Assembly (NCBI GenBank): GCA_028386065.3
Contig: JAKUCV010002491.1
Location: forward strand, 42,607 to 106,606
DNA: 64,000 nt
From: Turnera subulata
Taxonomy: Eukaryota; Streptophyta; Magnoliopsida; Malpighiales; Passifloraceae
Direction: 5' to 3'
Every line of letters begins with the position of its first letter. Within the stretch, counting starts at the first letter, position 1. The notes under the pieces were generated by a model, which did not search any database, was not told where the DNA came from, and worked only from the letters and a program-made list of their open reading frames with translations. This document shows positions 1 through 9,846 of the stretch, in pieces. The translations under genes were made by a program, and so were the position numbers.

Positions 1-479
1 ATATTGGTTGGGTGGTATGTAGGATCCAATATAATTTATGATAGTATTGATTAAACTCTGTTAAAAAATTTGGCGAAAATTAATCAGAGAAACTAATTAA
101 ATTAAAGATGAAACTGTAGGGAGACCTTAGCAAACTAGCAAACAGAGACCAAAAATATCAATTTAAAAGAATACAAGGACGATGTACGCGATTAACCCAC
201 ATCTCTACACCACTCCATTGTGATTCCATATCCATCCATATATATCTGTCTCTCTCACGCTAGGCTCACCTGACCATTTGACCCGAAACATCACTGTAAA
301 AAGGTAAAATAAAGCTCTTCTTTCTCTCTTCCATCTCTCTCTCTCTCTCCCTCCCTCCCTCCCTCCCTCCATCAACGCAAGACCAGGAGTACACTCCCAT
401 TTACGGTGACAGTCACACAAATCTTCCAATCCATTTCCCTGTATAAATCACAACAACACCATCTCCTTGTCGCTAACTA
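1..479 (+). promoter_or_regulatory. Upstream region of the FD-like gene with CT-rich tract
   Basis: This stretch contains a pyrimidine-rich CT/CCCT microsatellite at about 318-370, typical of plant 5' leaders. A TATAAA-like motif lies at 442-447, but it is only about 33 bases from the ATG at 480, so it may be coincidental. No other feature is seen. Confidence 0.4.
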
Positions 480-1649
480 ATGTTATTCTCGACTGGAGGC
501 GAGGTTGAGGAAAACCACGTTAGCACTAAATACACCACTAAATACAACAACAACAACAACAGAACCACCAAAGGCCACAACAGAGTTGGTGGTAGTGTCT
601 CATCGCCATCTCCTCCTCCGCCATTTTCTACGGCTCCTCCGTCAATCATCTCCTCCGTCCAGGCCCATCATCATAACCACCCACGGCCCAAGACGATGGA
701 AGAAGTGTGGAACGACATCAATCTTGCTTCCCTCCACGACCACTCCTCCGCTGACCAAGACTTCCCCATGACGACGACGCCCAGGCGCCACAGCAACAAC
801 CCTAACTTTATACTGCAAGACTTCCTTGCACGTCCCTTCACCAAAGACCCACCTGCAAGACTCGTCGTCTCCGCCGGCAGTACTCGCTGCAACAATTCCA
901 CTCTCTATGGCTCCGCGGCGGAGCCGCCACCTCCTCCTCCTCCTGCCACGGTCTTGAGCTTGAACTCTGGCTCTGGCTTGGAGTTTCTTGACGGCAACTG
1001 CGGCCCGGTTAAGCGAAGCTCGCATTCTCATGTAAATGGGGCCTCTCTTTTTAGCACTACTCCCTTTCAGGAGGTTTTAGATTCATATCCTAGCTTGCAC
1101 AAAAGAAGGGCGGCTCAAGAGTCTGATGATAACAGTTCCGGTGATCGCCGGCACAAGCGCATGATCAAGAATCGAGAGTCGGCTGCTCGATCGAGAGCCA
1201 GAAAACAGGAAAATTTATCTCGATCCCTTTTTAAAAGAAAGATTTATTATTTCTACAGTCATTTTGTGACATCCTCTGTTTTTTTTTTTTTCATTGCAGG
1301 CTTATACGAATGAGTTAGAGCTAGAAGTTCGACACTTAACAGAAGAGAATGCAAGACTTAGGAGACAGCATAAGGAGGTGAGTGACGCAAACTGCCACTT
1401 CTAACTCTTGTTTACTTCCCTAAATTTTGGAAAAGAGACTAGTTTTAACTAGCTATGGATGGAAGCTATTTTATAAGTTGTTTAATTTGCATTATGGTTT
1501 ATGAGAGTATTAGCTAATCGATTTTGGAATGTTACTGTCTTTTCTTTTCTTTTTTTCTATTTTATTTGGGCATGCAGTTATGCTTAGCTGCAGCTGCTCA
1601 GCTTCCTAAAAAGCACACACTCTATCGAACGTCAACGGCTCCATTTTGA
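480..1649 (+). CDS. FD: FD-like bZIP transcription factor (florigen complex)
   Basis: Group A bZIP transcription factor of the FD type. In this family the protein binds FT through 14-3-3 proteins in the shoot apex nucleus and activates floral identity genes. Model: exons 480-1208, 1300-1377 and 1578-1649, 292 aa. Seen: the MEEVWNDINL motif at residue 73 and ATVLSLNSGSGLEFL near 160, both typical of FD; a basic region with N231-x7-R239; a short zipper with leucines 249, 256 and 263; and the C-terminal RTSTAPF (286-292), the 14-3-3-binding SAP motif with Thr289 as the expected phosphosite. Exon 1 is rich in Ser/Pro/Asn. The ATG at 480 gives an N-terminus of usual FD length. Oddity: intron 1 (1209-1299) begins with GA instead of GT after the codon for Gln243; intron 2 (1378-1577) has a normal GTGAGT donor. 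If intron 1 is retained, translation stops just after 1313 and the zipper is lost. Confidence 0.9.
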
Positions 1650-3329
1650 GTAGTGTTGGCCCTTTCTACCTGACGGGGCTCGTGTGGGTATTTGGCAAGA
1701 AAAGGGGTGTGATGTGGGGTTTTCAATTGTTTCTGTTGGCTGGCGTAGTGTGACTTTAGCAAAATACTACTGTTTGTTTTAGGAAAGGGGCATGTGGCGC
1801 AGGAAATGATACTCTCTACTACTAATATTACTGCCATTCCGAACAGGCAGGAACTTAAATTTGGTGGGTCTTATTTGCCTTGAATCCTTTTCTTTGTGTT
1901 TTCATTGTCATGCAAAGACGGTTTTGCGGGGATGGTAAAATTGGGCTAAATTTTGTCCGCTCGAAGTTGGCTCCATCCGCCATCCAGTAACATAACATGT
2001 ACATTTTGGGTGGATGGATAACTTGGTCCAAAACAGGGCAACATCACTTTCAGTGGTCTCTTTATCACTTCTTTCTGTGCTTTCAATCTGTCGCATCTGT
2101 CTACCCTTTGCTGTCAAGTGACTATTGGTAGTAGCTCCTCGTCTCACCCCTTATTATTACAGCCACTGTCGCATTGATGCCCTCCTTTGTTTGGGCATCT
2201 AATGGCATTTTTTCAGCTTTCTTTCTTGGTTCCATGATTCAAAAGTTGCGAACATTGTCACCATTAATAGAACCATATTGCAACCAAAAAAAAGTTAATT
2301 GGGAGCACCGGAGCAGGAAATTAATAGCATGGCACCCGTATATGGGTAGAGAGGTAAATGCTAATTATAATGCGTACGTGGGTCAAAATATATTGTCGAG
2401 GTGCTGCTGCATTTTATAGGATTCACTTATAATTAACTAGCTCTCATTTTCGCTATTTGATGTGATAGGGTAATACTCAAGGGGGAGTTATTATCATGAT
2501 CTTATCTTATAAGTAATGAGTAGTATCGTTAGCTATTATTGTATGCTTTTTAATATCAATTTTATCAATTGAAACTTTGAAGTGAAGTTGACCTAAATTG
2601 AGAAGTAAAATACGGAATATCCCTTTTTTGGAGCTGAAGCTACGGGACCATTTTGGCATTTTGGTTCCCTTCCCGACTAGTAAGCCACCACTAAGATTAC
2701 ATGAACCATAGTGTCTTTTGGTTCATTATCAGAACAATTGAATTGTATGTTTTCTCCTATTAGAAAGGAAAAAAATCAAATTAACACCCAACAGCCAGAT
2801 TTTTTCCTGCTTGTAAACATTAAAGTAAGAAAGTTACTGGCACAGATCTGCTGATGGAAAAACATACAGGGATGCTTTAGGTAAATAAATGAGGGAAGGC
2901 CCACCCAATAATACCATTCATCGTATAAAATAAATGGTTTGTGATTGACGCAACTTAAGAAATTTGGGTACACTGTGTGGACCCAAAACGAGAAGAACAA
3001 AAGTCTGCCAATGGAAAAGAGCCTTTAGCTACATACATGGAATGATTTTGGAATTTTAGATAGCTCTGGGTATAGCGAGTGGGACCTGACCAATAGAAGT
3101 TGATATCCAAAACTTTTGCTGATAAAGTTCTGTTTAGAGACTATAATTAGAGTAAACTTGATATTAAACAACTTCTCAAAAAAAGAAGAAAACTTGCTAT
3201 TAATTAACTGAAGCGAAATCCCCTGGTTAATTAGTTGGTGGGTAAAAATCAGCCAGCCGGATAAGTGGAGGAGCCCCTTTTTGCCTGGTTGGTGATGTCT
3301 CAAAATCAAGTTAAAAAATAAAAGGGTAC
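1650..3329. other. Intergenic, no gene seen
   Basis: AT-rich DNA downstream of the FD-like gene. The first few hundred bases probably include its 3' UTR. Short open frames are scattered and show no recognisable protein. Confidence 0.6.
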
Positions 3330-3337
3330 ATATGTTG

Positions 3338-3849
3338 AGGGGCGGATCTAGGAAAAAATGTTAGGGGGGCCAAATCATGTATAAAAAAAATTCGGAAGGG
3401 CCAAATTAATGGTAAAAAAAATTAAAAAAAAGGGTCAAATCGTAACACTATTTAAGTTTATAGGGATTGAATTTCTTAAGAAAAGAAAATATAAAAAATG
3501 TTAGGGGGACCAAATCATGTATAAAAAAAATTCGGAAGGGCCAAATTAATGGTGAAAAAAATTAAAAAAAGGGTCAAATCGTAACACTATCTAAGTTTAT
3601 AGGGATTGAATTTCTTAAGAAAAGAAAATATAAAAAATGTTAGGGGGGACCAAATCATGTATAAAAAAAATTCGGAAGGGCCAAATCGTAACACTATCTA
3701 AGTTCGAACATGTGTAAACACAGGAATTCTAATACTCACTTAACCACCAGGCCACTTACTATATCTTGTGATATTATTACCATAAAAAGATCAAGTAGGA
3801 TTTTAAGGCGGGCCTGGCCCCCCTTGCTCCCCCCTATATCCGGCCTTGC
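3338..3849. mobile_element. Non-autonomous hAT-like element with internal tandem repeat
   Basis: The element opens with AGGGGCGGATCTAGG and closes with CCTATATCCGGCCTTG, imperfect inverted termini of a kind common in plant hAT-type elements. The 8-bp direct repeat ATATGTTG flanks it at 3330-3337 and 3850-3857, matching hAT target-site length. Inside is a tandem repeat of about 140 bp, with units starting at 3358, 3498 and 3637, the third truncated. No coding capacity. A shorter relative lies at 36968-37141. Confidence 0.7.
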
Positions 3850-3948
3850 ATATGTTGCTCTGAGTGTCAACTAAAATTGATCCGAATAAAATAGTGCAAG
3901 ATTATCGTACAAATATCTCCAGTTAGTTAGTACTATGTTGCTACCTTT

Positions 3949-4138
3949 ACTCTTTGTCGTTCTATTTGTTGTCGGTGCTTTTGGCTTGTTTTCATTAGAT
4001 TAGCGAGGTTTAGTATGTTTTGTTCCTCATTGTAAGCATGAGTTTTCTTTTTTAAAGATAGTAATCGAAGTGAGCAACCGATTACTAATCATGTATCCTG
4101 CTCAAATATATTATTAATATACATCCCGACAAAAAAAA
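3949..4138 (+). mobile_element. Short poly(A) retroposon with 27-bp target-site duplication
   Basis: A 190-bp insert ends in eight A residues (4131-4138) and is bounded by a perfect 27-bp direct repeat at 3922-3948 and 4139-4165 that begins GTTAGTTAGTACTATG. A long direct repeat plus an A tail is the signature of LINE-type target-primed insertion. The insert is probably a 5'-truncated LINE 3' end or a SINE-like retroposon; no RNA polymerase III box was recognised. Confidence 0.75.
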
Positions 4139-4165
4139 GTTAGTTAGTACTATGTTGCTACCTTT

Positions 4166-5203
4166 TATGGGATGCCAGCTTTCGAACCCAAGTGAGTTTT
4201 CATCATCCAAAATGGAGACATTTATTATGCATTTAAAAATTGTTAAGACCATTCAGAGATTGACATTAAACTTTGTTAATAACCCATAAAGGTGTTATAA
4301 GCATTCGCAGTATTTTGTTTCGTGTTTACAAGTTTAAGTCCCGTCTGCCCAAATTGCCACGAGACCAAGTAGGAGGATTAGTGGTAAAATACTCGCAGAG
4401 TTATCTGGAACTGGAGCATATGTTGAAGAAAAAGATGCTTCGAAAATTAGCAGCACCGTAAGAACTCTTGGACTAGTATCAGTAGAAACAAATATTTATA
4501 ATTTGTTTGCACAGAAGTATAACCCTGTGAGGCTGTGACTATGTAGGATTTCGATCGCCATATATCACCAATTGCTTGTATGTCTGGAAAATAGAACAAA
4601 ATGAATCAAGTAGTTTCGAGGCCGAATCTAGCAGCCTACTCTTCAATATGTGGACCAGTGGAGGAGTGGACAAATTGTTTCACCCCATACCTCAGCAAAA
4701 AGGAAGAAAAAGACATTTCAGGCCCCCACAAATTGTTTGTATTGGTCCTGGCATAGGTTCTCTTAAGGAAAAAGGCCCAAACAAATATTGTGTTGGTGTA
4801 GACTGTAGAGGGTGGATCAAGGATTGGCCACAACTTTTTTTCCATTTCCGATGCGGTATCCCAAGTTTTGTCCCGATTAATCCGTATTCGACACAGGCCG
4901 CACCTAGTTATGATGGATATGTCTCTTAGGAATTTTCTGCATATATGGGGACTCAAACCCAAAACTTCACTTAAGCGGAACCAAATCACTTACCACTTGG
5001 ACCTTGCCACAAATTTTTTTAATACCTAAACAACCAATGCATTTGAATTAAAATAAAAACAGATCGAATCCGGATTAGTTGGGTAAAGGATGGGAAAAAG
5101 AATTAAAAAAGAAGTAGAACTCAAGAAAAAAGAAAAGAGAAATATCGCTCCGCAGTTGGCTCATAGTATATTAGTACAAAGAAGAAGCATCAGCTATCAG
5201 AAA
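4166..5203. other. Intergenic, possible SINE-like fragment
   Basis: No gene is seen. Around 4905-5015 the reverse strand carries a GGGTTTGAGTCC-like box B and resembles the fragment near 46850-46925, so both may be remnants of one tRNA-derived repeat family. The rest is AT-rich and featureless. Confidence 0.4.
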
Positions 5204-5275
5204 TCCGTTGTCGTCCAGCGGTTAGGATGTCTGGCTTTCACCCAGGAGACCCGGGTTCGATTCCCGGCAACGGAA
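5204..5275 (+). tRNA. tRNA-Glu (anticodon UUC)
   Basis: Complete 72-nt nuclear tRNA without an intron. The acceptor stem pairs TCCGTTG (5204-5210) with CAACGGA (5268-5274), with discriminator A at 5275. The anticodon stem 5230-5234/5242-5246 encloses the loop CTTTCAC with anticodon TTC at 5237-5239. The T arm contains GGTTCGATTCC, which is also box B. A T run follows at 5276-5280 and fits RNA polymerase III termination. It is a nuclear gene rather than a chloroplast insert, judged by the fit to the plant cytosolic tRNA-Glu sequence. Confidence 0.97.
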
Positions 5276-5467
5276 TTTTTGCGTTTTGCAATCATTCTTG
5301 TTAGCAGGGAAGTCGTACTGTTTTGACTTGAACTAGTTCGCTCTGCAATTTGCTTTCAGGCATTCCATTATCATTGAGTACTATACATTTTACTCTTTCA
5401 TCTCCATTTATTGGAAAGAATCTATTTAGACTACTTTTCCAATTCATAATTACCAAAAACTGGAGAG

Positions 5468-5863
5468 TTAGAAACCGGCAGCATGAAAAGAAGAAAACCA
5501 TACTACCATCTCCTCAGTCAGCTGCTCTTCCCTCTTGCATGACTTGGCTTCCCCCATGGAGAATCTGCACAATGGACAGGTTTTGCAATACCCATCAAAC
5601 CACCTTTCAACGCATGCCTTATGGAACTTGTGCAGGCAAGGAAGCACACGCAAGTCTTCTCCTGCCTCTAATCCTGACAAGCAAACGCAACATAGCTCAC
5701 CTTCAACTTCCAGAGTCTCGGGTGAGTTAGACACAATCCTGTCGATTGCCTCCGCGGTAGCTTCCACTCCGATCACCTTGTAGGATGTGGCATCTTTAAT
5801 CATTGGATATCCTCGTAGATCAACGAGGCCATAGATGATGGAGATCAACTTGTTGAAGAACAT
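5468..5863 (-). CDS. Small RING-H2 finger E3 ubiquitin ligase
   Basis: Single-exon frame of 131 aa. A RING-H2 domain spans residues 58-99: C58-x2-C61, C76-x-H78-x2-H81-x2-C84 and C96-x2-C99, with the usual Trp at 88 that contacts the E2 enzyme. Proteins of this class transfer ubiquitin from an E2 to substrates. No transmembrane segment or other domain is seen; the first 20 residues are mildly hydrophobic. An ATG at this place gives a compact protein similar in size to many plant RING-H2 ligases, but an upstream exon cannot be excluded. The downstream neighbour is the tRNA-Glu on the opposite strand. I do not recognise a specific orthologue. Confidence 0.85.
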   Translation of the reverse strand: MFFNKLISIIYGLVDLRGYPMIKDATSYKVIGVEATAEAIDRIVSNSPETLEVEGELCCVCLSGLEAGEDLRVLPCLHKFHKACVERWFDGYCKTCPLCRFSMGEAKSCKREEQLTEEMVVWFSSFHAAGF

Positions 5864-7051
5864 TGGGTTTGATGAGAGGATTACATTTCGGTCTGATCTT
5901 TAATAAGATGGCTTGAAGTGAATGAAATGCACGCATAATTGATGATGATCCTCTTCGTTGTCTGGTCTTTTTGAGTGGTTTGGAAGGGTTGATATTTTTA
6001 GAGAGGTGATTTTGAGTGCTCATCAAAAAAGCTGTTGCACCTAAACATTGAGTGTTACCCTTGACCTTTTAATATAATATTGGAAAGGACCAAATCCCTC
6101 AACTCAAGCTTTATCCCTCCCTTTTAATAGAGATGGAAAGAACCAAAACCCTCAGCTCAAGCTTTATCCCTTACATTTAGTAGGTGGTCTACCTACCAGT
6201 CCGGCTATTTGAGGACGAGTAATTATCATAAACTAGTTGTAGACTACTGAAAAAATGGATAAGCTTGGGCAATGTAACTGTCAAAAGAAATCATCCCCTT
6301 CAAGTGACACAAACAGTTAACTCCGTATCTCCATCTGTATCAGTTCTTTTCCAACCTGGCTGTCACTATTCTGCATTTCTGTTCTTGTCCTGGTGATTCT
6401 CTTTGCAGCGAATGGTTCAGGGCAGTTCAATAGTGAACCAGTGACATAATTGAACAAAGACTACATTTCACACTATTAAGAGTGCTGTCTCACAGTATTT
6501 TCCACAACAGCCAAAACAACTCACAGAAAGAATCCCCAGAAAAGGGAGACATGAAATCCATAGTCTATAAGAAGTTAAATTATATAGCAGTGAAATATCT
6601 TCTGGTGAATGGCTAATAAACAACTTCGATGGCGAATTTAACAAGCAAAAGGAGCCACTCAGTTGATCCGGCAGTTAGAAGCAGAATCTTTGAAAGGAAA
6701 ATCAAAATGCAAGAAGTACAACCTCCACCACTTCCCCCAAAATCCGCAGGGAATTGATTAGCGGCTAATCTTTGCTTCCTGGGGACCTTTATTAAACTGA
6801 ATATGCATGATTAAAACCGCTAAAAGAGATAAAAAATACTGTGACTTAGGTAGCTGGGACTGGTTAATAACCAGACACAGAACTCTTTTCTTGGCCAAAT
6901 CTCAAATAGACAAACCACTTGGCAGTTAACAGAAGTTGCCAACATCATGTAACAAGAACCATACTTGGAGATTAAACTGAATGAATTCTCAGTGACATTA
7001 TTGCATACAGTTACAAATGAGTCCACTAAGCACTAGTACTATTAAAGCTCT
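5864..7051. other. Intergenic between RING gene and PREY-like gene
   Basis: No gene is seen. An imperfect direct repeat containing CTCAAGCTTTATCCCT occurs twice at about 6080-6175. The part just below 7052 is expected to hold the 3' UTR of the minus-strand PREY-like gene. Confidence 0.5.
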
Positions 7052-7612
7052 TTATTTTCTTGCAGATGAACCAGCTGCACCATCAGAGTTTGACCCCTCA
7101 TCAGAATCAAGTATTTTTCCATCGGTTGGAACCAAGCAAGGTATTCCATTCTTTACCTGCAACACAATTCAAATCCAAGCACAATTAACAAAACAAAAGG
7201 TGTGATGCAGACATATGAACTGCAACTACCTTAAACAGTCCTATTCATTGGCTGTCAAGTACAAATTATTGACTGAAGATTCAAGATTTAAATGGAAATT
7301 TCTGACAAGGAACTGACATAAGACTTACAGGGTAAGCGACACCAATGGCGTCACTGACAAGAGAATTCGTTGCCTCACAGTACCTAACAAAAGAAAGAAA
7401 AGAACCCAGAAACCAACAAAGGATCAAACCCACATCACCATTTGAAGCGACCATAAATAACTTTACTCATAAGAGCGGTAAAAAAAAAAAAAAAAGGCAG
7501 AGGAGGAGTACCTTAGCGGTTGCTTGGAGAGTGGACAGACCAGAATTTCAGAGAGAGTTTTGCTAATTCCACTCCCTACTTCTTTCATCAAAGCTTTGCC
7601 CAACCTCACCAT
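7052..7612 (-). CDS. PREY / Trm112-like small zinc-ribbon-fold protein (three exons)
   Basis: An 86-aa protein assembled from three exons on the minus strand: 7512-7612, 7329-7383 and 7052-7156. Junctions are GT-AG with matching phases. It reads MVRLGKALMKEVGSG, then LSEILVCPLSKQPLR, YCEATNSLVSDAIGVAYPV and KNGIPCLVPTDGKIL, followed by an acidic Ser-rich tail. The pattern LVCPxxKxPL...IGxAYPVxNGIPxLVP is the hallmark of the UPF0434/Trm112p-like family, which includes the mitochondrial protein PREY (PYURF). Animal PREY chaperones methyltransferases of complex I assembly and coenzyme Q synthesis; a similar role here is inference. The N-terminus is basic and amphipathic, compatible with mitochondrial import. 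Only one of the usual metal-binding Cys residues of canonical Trm112 is seen in this part, as is normal for PREY. The gene lies head-to-head with the PPR gene at 8164. Confidence 0.88.
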
Positions 7613-8163
7613 TTCTATTCCTCCCTATTTTCCCCAGATTGGCAGGCACTGGAGAGACAAAAAAATTAAAAAAAAAAAAAAGTCGTTTATGTAAAATACA
7701 CCTTTTATATCCCTCCCTCAAAAGAAAAAGAACGAGAAAAGAAGCTACTATATTATCGTTAATATGATTGTCCTTTGACGACGCCGTTTCGTATAAGAAA
7801 AACTACAAATGCCTCTTGGGCCATCGTGGATAATCTATATACAGTTGATAGAAGCCCAATTAAAATTGCAGAGGAGGGTTCTTCCACCTTTTGGGTTAGG
7901 CCCAATTTTAATTGTCCGTTTCCACCTCTGCTTTGCCTCATTTGTTTTTTGCCTTTCACCTAACGAAGAAAACCTGCAAACCCAGAGAGAAAGGCTTAAG
8001 GCTCCTCCTTTCATGAACCCTATGGAAAATCCCTGAAATTTCAAATCTTTGTATTGCTGCCCTAAGATTCAAAATCCCATGCCCTTCTTTCGCTTCCTTT
8101 GGCCTCGCAGCTAAAAAGAGAAGCAAAAGCATGCATTAATGGCTCATATACAACCGCAAATGA
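7613..8163. promoter_or_regulatory. Divergent promoter region shared by PREY-like and PPR genes
   Basis: A 551-bp gap separates the two start codons, which face away from each other. It holds A-rich runs around 7660-7735 but no clear TATA box for either gene. Both products are likely organelle proteins, so co-regulation is conceivable but not shown. Confidence 0.5.
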
Positions 8164-9846
8164 ATGGCAAGAGTTTCAATCAGAGACCTCTTTAGAGTTA
8201 GACACACAATCCCATCACTACTACTCCCCTCTAACAAAAACTCCCCGTCTTCTTCTTCTTCCTCGTTTCCTCAAATTCAACGCAGGCCACTCACTAATTA
8301 TCATCCCAGTATTGACCTGCTCGGTTCATGCCAAAGCACCCGCCATCTTTTCCAAATCCAGAGTCAGTTGATCACCTGTGGCCTCTTCCATTTCTGGTCC
8401 GCCAGGCTTCTCAAGCACTTGGCCGATTTGGGTAACATTGATTGCAGCATTTTGGTTCTTAGATTCGTCGAAGACGGGAAGAAGACCTTTTCTGTGAATA
8501 ATGTCATTAGGGCTTACTCGTCCAGTCCGGTGCCGGAGCAGGCAGTGGTTTTCTACTTTGAGATGGCGAAGAATGGATTTTTTCCCAATAGTTATACTTT
8601 TGTGTGGCTTATGGGTTCTTGTGCGAGAAATGGGTGCGTTGAATCGGGGAAGATGTGTCATGGGCAGGCTGTGAAGAATGGGGTTGACTCTGTGTTGCCG
8701 GTGCAGAACTCGTTGATTCATTTCTACGGTAGCTGTGGGGCTACGGAGCTTGCGAAGAAGGCGTTCGACGAAATGTCGCAGAAGGATTTGGTGTCTTGGA
8801 ACTCGATGGTTGATGCGTATACTAGAGTTGGCGAAATGGGTATTGCTCACGGATTGTTTGATGTAATGCGCGAGAGGAATGTTGTCTCGTGGAATGTGTT
8901 GATTAGTGGGTACTTAAAGGCTAATAATCCCGGGTGTGTGTTGTTGCTGTTTAGGAGAATGGTGGAGGGTGGGGTGAGGGGGAATGATACCACTATGGTG
9001 TGTTTGCTTAGTGCTTGTGGTAGGTCAGCTAGGATTAACGAAGGACGTTCAGTTCATGGGTTTGTTATAAAGATGTTCTCAAGTGTGAGTGTGATTCTTT
9101 GTACGTCTTTGGTAGACATGTATAGTAAATGCCAGAAGGTGCAAGTGGCGCGGAAGATTTTTGATCAAGCGGAAAGTAGAAATTTGGTTTGCTGGAATGC
9201 AATGATTTTGGGGCATTGCATCCATGGGAATCCAGAGGATGGGATAAATTTATTTGTGGAACTGGTGAATTTGGGAGACTCGGGAGTTGAAAAACCTCTT
9301 GTTCCAGATGGGATTACTTACGTTGGGGTTCTATGTGCTTGCGCTCGAGCAGGGTTGCTGATAGAAGGCAGGAATTTTTTCAACCAAATGATCGAGATGC
9401 ATGGTGTAAAGCCTAATTTTGCACATTATTGGTGCTTGGCTAATCTCTATGCTCATGTAGGGTTAATGGAGGAGGCAGAGTATGTATTAAGGAACTTGCG
9501 AGAGGATGTTGAGGATTTGTCGTCAGAATCCCTTGTATGGGCTAATTTGCTTAGTTTATGTCGTTTCCAAGCAAATGTTACTTTAGGGGAAAGAATTGCT
9601 GATTCCCTCATACATAGGGAGCCGTGGAATTTTTCGCACTATCAGTTCCTGTTGAATGTCTATGCTGCAGCTGGTCAGTGGGATGATGTTGTCAGGGTAA
9701 AAGAGATGGTGAAGGAGAGAGGGATAGGTAGAAATCCAGGATGTAATCTTGTAGACTTGAAAAACATTGTTCATGACTACAAAGTGGGAAGTTATTGGCC
9801 AGAGACAACCAAGGAAATCAATGTGATGAGTTGTGAAACTATCTGA
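8164..9846 (+). CDS. PLS-class pentatricopeptide repeat protein with E domain
   Basis: Intronless 560-aa PPR protein. In this family, PPR repeats bind single-stranded organelle RNA base by base, and E-type members take part in C-to-U editing of mitochondrial or plastid transcripts. Seen: a Ser-rich, basic N-terminus that may be a transit peptide; PPR units with signature phrases such as PVQNSLIHFYGSCG, KDLVSWNSMVDAYTRVG, RNVVSWNVLISGYL, CTSLVDMYSKC and RNLVCWNAMILGHCIHG; and a C-terminal E/E+ region from about residue 455 (LVWANLLSLC to GRNPGCNLVDLKN...HDYKVG). There is no DYW deaminase domain, so if it acts in editing it would need a separate deaminase. It resembles Arabidopsis At3g51320-type proteins, but I cannot confirm orthology. 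No frameshift is seen. Confidence 0.93.
   Translation: MARVSIRDLFRVRHTIPSLLLPSNKNSPSSSSSSFPQIQRRPLTNYHPSIDLLGSCQSTRHLFQIQSQLITCGLFHFWSARLLKHLADLGNIDCSILVLRFVEDGKKTFSVNNVIRAYSSSPVPEQAVVFYFEMAKNGFFPNSYTFVWLMGSCARNGCVESGKMCHGQAVKNGVDSVLPVQNSLIHFYGSCGATELAKKAFDEMSQKDLVSWNSMVDAYTRVGEMGIAHGLFDVMRERNVVSWNVLISGYLKANNPGCVLLLFRRMVEGGVRGNDTTMVCLLSACGRSARINEGRSVHGFVIKMFSSVSVILCTSLVDMYSKCQKVQVARKIFDQAESRNLVCWNAMILGHCIHGNPEDGINLFVELVNLGDSGVEKPLVPDGITYVGVLCACARAGLLIEGRNFFNQMIEMHGVKPNFAHYWCLANLYAHVGLMEEAEYVLRNLREDVEDLSSESLVWANLLSLCRFQANVTLGERIADSLIHREPWNFSHYQFLLNVYAAAGQWDDVVRVKEMVKERGIGRNPGCNLVDLKNIVHDYKVGSYWPETTKEINVMSCETI

Noticed and set aside
642..1031. 129-aa minus-strand frame opposite FD exon 1
   Set aside because: It is a shadow of the FD coding strand; the plus-strand protein has clear family motifs.
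3358..3705. CRISPR-like array of three repeats
   Set aside because: The units are about 140-bp tandem repeats without spacers, inside a plant transposon.
5204..5275. Chloroplast-derived tRNA insertion
   Set aside because: The sequence fits the nuclear cytosolic tRNA-Glu(UUC) and no plastid flanks are present.
8326..8850. 174-aa minus-strand frame opposite the PPR gene
   Set aside because: It is antisense to a clear PPR protein and has no recognisable motif.
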